A stretch of DNA of 64,000 bases from Udeniomyces pyricola (Eukaryota; Basidiomycota; Tremellomycetes; Cystofilobasidiales; Mrakiaceae): positions 450,487 to 514,486 of the forward strand of contig BCIK01000008.1 in assembly GCA_039545295.1 (NCBI GenBank), written 5' to 3'. The notes under the pieces are model-generated. The model was not told the origin of the DNA, ran no database searches, and saw only the letters and a list, made by a program, of their open reading frames with translations. Each line of letters opens with the position of its first letter. Within the stretch, counting starts at the first letter, position 1. The translations under genes were made by a program, and so were the position numbers. Below are positions 58,801 through 64,000 of this stretch, in pieces.

Positions 58801-60240
58801 TGGCCGGAAAGATCGGGATCCATCTTGGCGTCGTTGCAAGTGTAGCAGTAGATGTCTGCAAAGTGATCAAGAAGGTTCGATAGGAGGACAAGGTGAGCGA
58901 ACCGTGTTAGCCACGACTGTGGGCTGTCGAACCAGGATGCGTCTGCTGCGGGAGCATAGAAAGAAGGAACAGGTAGCGGAAAGACGTGCTCACCTGCCGT
59001 GCCCTCAGCGGTGATCGTTCCCAGCTTCACGGCGAGCGGGTGACCTGTTTGATCAAAGTGGGCCATACCATGGCCGTTCCCTCCCGTCCCACCGAACTGA
59101 GGTCGACCGCAACCAAGTGAGCCGCACGTGAGACAAAGCCAAAGGTTCTCGCTGAGCGCGCATTGTGAGCATGAAGCACCTTGTGAAGCGGAAAGATAGG
59201 GCAAGATAGGGAGGGAGAGGCAGAGAACAGTCAATCAGACAAATTATCTCGTATACGGCGTCAAGTAGTTCAGCGGATGACCAAAGACGAACCTGTCGAC
59301 TTGACTTCATGGGGAGGCACCTGCTCAAGAAGAAGCGTATGTTCGCACGGCGTGATGTCTTCTTCCCATGCTTTGATCTCGGACTGCTTAGCCGATGAGT
59401 TGGCAGCCATGATGCCTCTAATGACGGCTTCGATCTGCAAGAAAGTAGGAACGAGGGTCGAGATTGGTCCTTGCTATTCACGCGTAGAAGCATGAGTGGA
59501 CTGTGAGGAAGAGCGGAGCGAACCTCGGGTGTTTGCTGGACTTCGATGCCACCGCAGGCGTAGCACTTGACGATCAGATGATGATCGTACATGTCTTGCT
59601 CTCGTTCCTCCTGGATCGCGAGCTTTTTGAGTGGAGGTTCCGTATCGTCCTATCTAAACCGTACAATCAAGGTCAGTGACATGGTTTGGATTGCGAAGAT
59701 GGAGTAGCATACATCCACTCATCAACACCGCCACTCACGCGGTCCTTTCCGGGCTTGCGAGTTCGTCGGACATTGACAACCATGGGATGATTGCTCTTTT
59801 CAAAATGGCTTCGAGCATGGTGTCGTTCTTCGGACGGGCATCCACCGTTGAAGCAGGTCAAGCAGACATCGACTCCTTCCGGTTGGTCCTGCGGGATAAA
59901 TCGAGGATGAGGTAGTGAGCGAGGAGTGTGTAGTGCTAGATGCATAGGATCAAGGCTGGTCAGAAGACTGACCTGGTCATCGAAGCAAAGGGTACATTCT
60001 TCTCGGTGGACAGCATGGCTCCTTGGATGATCAGAATGGGATGGACGAGAGTGGATGGAAATTGGTGATCAACGTCAAGGAAGGGGAAAGCATGGGGTAA
60101 CAATGACAAGTTGTCAGCAGGCCAAAGCGATGGAGAGCGGCAGGCGATTCTTGGCATGGTATAAGAATCAGTGCGCACAAGCGTGGAGGGCTGAGGTCTG
60201 TGGAGAAGGAGTGAGGACAGATTTCGAGGTTGGCTGCCAT
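55867..60240 (-). CDS. UBP14: Ubiquitin carboxyl-terminal hydrolase 14 / isopeptidase T (USP5 family)
   Basis: Ubp14/USP5 disassembles unanchored polyubiquitin chains. Domains follow the family order. An N-terminal zinc-binding region reads EICPHS, HREECTLCFDDQ, PEGVDVCLTCFNGGC, HARSHFEKSNHPMVVNV. The ZnF-UBP reads CSQCALSENLWLCLTCGSLG, CGRPQFGGTGGNGHGMAHFD, DIYCYTCNDAKMDPD. The catalytic Cys box is GLRNLGNSCYLASTIQALFA, with the Cys just after an intron. Later come DAEEFLQHLL, a CxxC pair (LQCTDCKGVRY, YACPQCKHNVTVV), LVLHMKKFQLVNWVPQKLG, UBA-type segments (LEGMGFPPVRCHRALLATGN; QLSMFCDMGFTPAQARKAFK) and the His box KAFISHKGPSVHSG-HYVAV. It ends LYVYERIQ. The start is ATG 60240 (MAANLEICPHSF), spliced at phase 2 to LSHAVHREEC; the ATG at 60016 is out of frame. 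The gene has ten or more introns and roughly 800 residues. Confidence 0.95.
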
Positions 60241-60909
60241 GGTATGAATGGAGAGCGTTGAGATGAAGGTTACCGTGGATCAAGATGCAACAGGATGCAA
60301 GCTCGAAACGTCGAAGGGTTCAACGATCGATGACAGTTGATGATGAGCTAGCTGACGCGCTGACGTCTCTCGATCTCTCTAGCCTCGATTCATGATTCAT
60401 GAATTGGCGGTATCAGCCGAAACGTGTCCTGGCATGAACATTCCACTCCGCCGCCTTCTGCCGCTGTCACCGCTCACCTCAAGTCGCCTTCGTCGCGTAC
60501 TCTGTCCTATAGGGCCTACAATCCCTCCACCTCGTGCTTCTTTCCCATGCCTCCGACCGATCACACATATCTTGGGGACGGCCAGGTATCTATCCAAGGT
60601 CATCATTCCACACCAGGTCAGTCGTCATCCCACTCGCCCATTACACCCCCTTGCCCACTTCTCGTTAGGGACCCATCAAGACCCTCAGATTATCCCTCTG
60701 GACCTTTATGGGCAACCCTATACATGTTTCAGCTTGACCATATACCATCTCGACTATCTGAGTACTGTCTCCAAGTCTCACTACCCCGCTGCTTCTTGTC
60801 ATGTTTCCTGATGTGCCTTGACCCAGCTGCTCTACACGGCTCATTCTAACTCCCCAAGACGCGTCCCCATCAGTCCGGGACGCGTCGATTCCAGTTATGT
60901 TCAAAGCTG
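60241..60909. other. Divergent promoter UBP14 / Kar9-like gene
   Basis: 0.67 kb between divergent start codons. It contains ttcatgattcatgaa (60388-60402) and two ACGCGT boxes just before the plus-strand start. Open frames on the plus strand (60392-60849) show no recognisable protein. Confidence 0.5.
60859..60885. promoter_or_regulatory. Pair of ACGCGT boxes
   Basis: ACGCGT at 60859-60864 and 60880-60885, with start-to-start spacing of 21 bp (two helical turns). The second copy ends 25 bp before the ATG at 60910. The sequence matches the MBF-type cell-cycle box; the closeness to the start suggests it lies at the promoter or 5' UTR of the Kar9-like gene. Confidence 0.5.
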
Positions 60910-63900
60910 ATGGACCCCCCTCCCCTCCCTGTCACCTTGGAATATCTAGATACAAACTTCATTGCGGAGAATGAGCAAGAGCGTCGTTCGTTTACAGGCC
61001 GTCGGCGGGGAAGCTCAGGTCAGCAGCACTTGACCGATCAAGAACTCTGATCTGTTTGTTCCAGTCCTGACCTGGTTGAGAGTACGTTGAATTGATCTCT
61101 CGACATCGTTCCTACAGTCATACGAGCCCGTTCCTCTAGACTATCGCGCGGGACTGAGTGGGAGCAATTGATGGAGACTGAGGTTGTCGAGCTCCAAGCC
61201 TTTGCGGAGAAGAGCCTTTGGATCTCGGAGAAGATCGAGGTGCGTCGTCGCACCGTACCGTGTTTGAGAATTGTGCACGCGTTGAATGGCCCTTCCTTGG
61301 AATTATATCTCTCCACCAGATTCTACGCGCTATGCCGGTCATCGGCTGCTTTTCCGACCTTGTCTTGACGTTTTCCGACGACGACCGATTATCCACACCG
61401 CCCCACCGGATCTTACCGGCTAAAGCCGAGCTCGTCGAGATGCTTGCACAACAAGACAGGATTGCAGAGGAGGCAGATCGGTTTGATGAGGGAGATCTGA
61501 CACGACTCAGGAAGATGGCCAAAGGTGCGTACCACATCCACCTTGGTCGGCACGTTTTCATCCGCAGGTCGACCTACCGACCATACTTCACATTTTGCTT
61601 GGCTTCTGATCCCGATCCTCCCCTGATTTGGGACATTTTTGTCCATCGCAGCGGCTTCTCAAAAGACCCTTTCTCGTACCGACACCGAACTGCTTTCTAT
61701 CACCCTTGAAACACTTTATCTACTCGATACTCTTCACCATCTCCTACAAGCTCGAGGCGAAACGTTGGACCTTCTCTCGCTCCGATTGCAGTGGGACGAG
61801 CTGCGGTTTCGGCTTCGCGATAGTGCCCTCGCATGGGAGCAAGATCTTCGTGGGTTCATCATAACAAAGACGAGGTGGCGGCTGGATCAGTATGAGGGAG
61901 AAGAAGGGCGGATGAGGAGGGAAAGCAGCGTCACAAGCGAGTCAGGATACGAAGCAGCGGGCGAAGGGTCTCAACCCAAGAAGGTCGCTGGACGGAGTCA
62001 GCGTTATCGTGAGTGTGGTTACACCAGAGATCCTTTACAATCATTGGTCTTCCGACATGTACTGATGACTTTGCGATTGTCTCTTTGTGTACGATGGTCC
62101 TGATGGTTGGCAGTGCTCTCACAGATCCTCAACCTCGACTGTCAATCTCTCGAGAATCGATTGAAATCACTGGAAACTGGGCCTCTGATCGCTTCTGGTC
62201 AATTGCTGGACAAAATGATTGACATTGCAGCCTCGCTCAAGGCAAAGACCAAGCGACGTCTTGCATCGGATTCGGTCGATGCCTTCAATGCAGCTGAACA
62301 GGTGGCGGCGAGTGTGGATGGAGACCGTAATCTGGACGAGACCGACCAAGGAGGGGCGGTGCCGGACTGGTTTCTGGACGAGATGGATCGAATCGAAGAG
62401 CGATGCGGAAGGATGCGAGATCTGCAGATCTTCGCGGCTCAGAGCTGCCAACAGTGGAGACAGTGAGCTCCCGCATAGTGTTGAGACTGTGGATAACGGA
62501 ACGACAATTGTACTGATGTCGCTTTTTTTTTCTTGTTCTTCAGCGTTGACGCGTTATATCATTCCCTCCGAAGGCTTTCAATTGAGTCTACGTCCATCTC
62601 CAAGCATATCGCGCAAGCACAACTCGCGCATCCTTCGTCGAACACCAAAGCAGCGATCATGACACGAATCAGCTCCCACATCGAGGAGCTGAGTGCTATT
62701 CCAGATCCACTCTCACCAGGAGACACTTCTTTGCCACGTCCTCGACATCCCTCCTTCCCCGACCAATACCAGTTCAACAGTGACATCGCAAACATGCTTA
62801 CCCAAGATATACAAGCGTGCTGGCTGGCGAGCACTCAGCTTCGCCGACGGGCCGATGAGTATGCCAAGTCCGTCGATCGGGTCGAGTCCTTAGCTGTCCT
62901 CCAAGATCGGCTAGATCGGCAAGATCAGCAGCTTGCAGACGTCCAGCGACAACTCCAAAAAGGTTTTCCCGAACACGGCCGAGCAGGCGCTCCTCCGGAT
63001 CTCTCTACTCCCGCTTGCCTGCAAGAGAACGCTCATACCATCTACCACCATCGACTGCCCTCCCTTGGTGCTATCATTCAATCCGCTGAAACCGCGAGTT
63101 CTCCAATTTTTCGTGAAGTAGCCGTCCTTCTTCTCGCCTTGCGTTCGAGCGGTCTGGACCCGGATTGCAGAAATGTTGTCGAAGTATCGGTCGATTCACT
63201 CAAGATCCGCCTCCAGGAAGTAAGGGAAATCTTTACTAAAATGGCCGAGTTCTCCGAACAAACGAAGGTGGCTCAGCGTATTCAACGAGAAGCAGAACGG
63301 CTTGCATCAGAAGGATCAAAGATGAGAGACGCCTTAGGTTTAGAACTACTCGCCGCCAAATCGGACAATCCCTCAACAACCTCAGTAACCCCAACGGACA
63401 CCCAGCATCTCAGCCATGCACGGATGGCTCAGATGGAAGCCGACTTGGGAGATCTATCGACGAGTCTTGTTAACGCATCCATATCTCCTCTCTCCCTAGA
63501 CCCCTACCCGGCTCTTGTGACCCATCTTAAAACCAACATTTCGACTATCCAGCACCGATATAGCATTCTTCGTGATCTTCTTCATCTGCTTAACCTCATC
63601 CAGGCACAAAAAATTGCCTTTACAACGGCTAAGCTTGAGAGCCGTCCTCTTTTCACTCGATGCTCCAACCTTCTCGATTCGACTTTTAATACTCTTGATT
63701 CTATCTCGACGGACGAGGTCGACCCATCGCAATGCTCCACCCTGCTTCTTGAGGGACGTCAGCTCTCGGTTGATATCACCTCGTTCAGTTCGACACTCCA
63801 CAGTCGCATTTCCTTTGTTTCCTCCGAAGCGTCGAAATTGGCACTCCAGTTCAATCGGCCATCCGTCCTCGGATCAGATGGTGATTCTCTCGAAACGTCT

Positions 63901-64000
63901 ATTTCCTCGCTTTCGCCATCCCTTACATCCCTTGATATACCGTGTCTACCGTCTTCACCACCTCCGATTCAGAACATCGATCTCACCTCTCTCGACTCAT
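60910..64000 (+). CDS. Large helical/coiled-coil cytoskeletal protein, Kar9- or spectrin-like (3' end beyond window)
   Basis: ATG 60910 (MDPPPLPVTLEYLDTNF) opens exon 60910-61018, which splices to 61118-61239 (VIRARSSRLSRGTEWEQLME, ELQAFAEKSLWISEKIE), then ILRAMPVIGCFSDLVLTFSD with EMLAQQDRIAEEADRFDEGD. A long exon follows with TLETLYLLDTLHHLLQARGE and LRFRLRDSALAWEQDLRGF, then LSQILNLDCQSLENRLKSLE. After an intron ending near 62542, one frame stays open to base 64000. The product is almost all alpha-helical with spectrin-repeat-like spacing of Trp and Leu. WISEKIEILRAMPVIGCF recalls the N-terminal region of fungal Kar9 (spindle-orientation) proteins, but I hold this loosely; a spectrin/GAS2-type linker is possible. 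The Met at 60971 in another frame was rejected because its continuation meets stops. Paired ACGCGT boxes precede it. Confidence 0.7.

Noticed and set aside
59966..60016. ATG at 60016 as the UBP14 start
   Set aside because: It is out of frame with HREECTLCFDDQ; the upstream exon from 60240 joins correctly.
60971..61018. ATG at 60971 as start of the Kar9-like gene
   Set aside because: Its frame does not join the following exon without stops, whereas ATG 60910 joins in phase.
1..64000. Transposons, integrated viral genes, CRISPR arrays or secondary-metabolite clusters
   Set aside because: No transposase, reverse transcriptase, integrase, capsid-like, PKS/NRPS or spaced direct-repeat sequence was recognised in any frame.

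Overview
This window is nuclear DNA from a fungus, most likely a basidiomycete. Nearly every gene is cut by several introns with GTGAGT/GTACGT-type donors and CT-rich acceptors. Genes are packed on both strands with 0.4-1.5 kb gaps, and the products are ordinary eukaryotic housekeeping proteins. I cannot place the species. No mobile element, CRISPR array, rRNA or convincing tRNA was seen. Single N bases (near 10008, 35262, 44658-44668 and 49898) all sit in poly-G/C runs and look like assembly ambiguity.

Layout. 1-2357 (-): argininosuccinate lyase, cut by the window edge. 2840-7421 (-): a large disordered protein with a PCNA-binding (PIP-box) motif. 8244-9854 (-): an HMG-box chromatin protein whose start is unresolved. 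10886-15254 (+): a PNUTS-like PP1 regulator. 16752-19844 (-): mitochondrial tRNA-modification GTPase MSS1. 20282-22056 (+): calcineurin B. 22997-24911 (+): SNARE Sec22. 25453-28102 (+): an acyl-CoA-binding protein with a membrane anchor. 28653-29884 (-): dUTPase. 30542-34311 (+): a steryl-ester-hydrolase-like lipase. 35330-37706 (+): glucose-6-phosphate 1-epimerase. 39131-42527 (-): CTNNBL1. 42897-44488 (+): RBM42-like RNA-binding protein. 45379-50178 (-): a coiled-coil, tail-anchored protein with a dynein-adaptor-like CC1 box. 50959-52208 (-): an unrecognised protein. 53433-55375 (+): a HAP5/NF-YC-type histone-fold protein. 55867-60240 (-): ubiquitin hydrolase UBP14/USP5. 60910-64000 (+): the start of a large Kar9/spectrin-like protein that runs off the window.

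There is no operon or gene cluster in the bacterial sense. Some neighbours make sense together. CTNNBL1 and RBM42 homologues, both spliceosome-associated, are divergent across 369 bp. ACGCGT (MluI cell-cycle box) motifs cluster upstream of the PIP-box gene, the HMG gene, dUTPase and the Kar9-like gene, which suggests a shared G1/S programme. CCAT-repeat tracts on the sense strand recur just upstream of several start codons. The most novel-looking gene is the CC1-box protein at 45379-50178. Exon structures were read by eye from splice signals and reading-frame continuity. Very short exons (7-21 nt) occur in several genes and would be easy for automatic annotation to miss.
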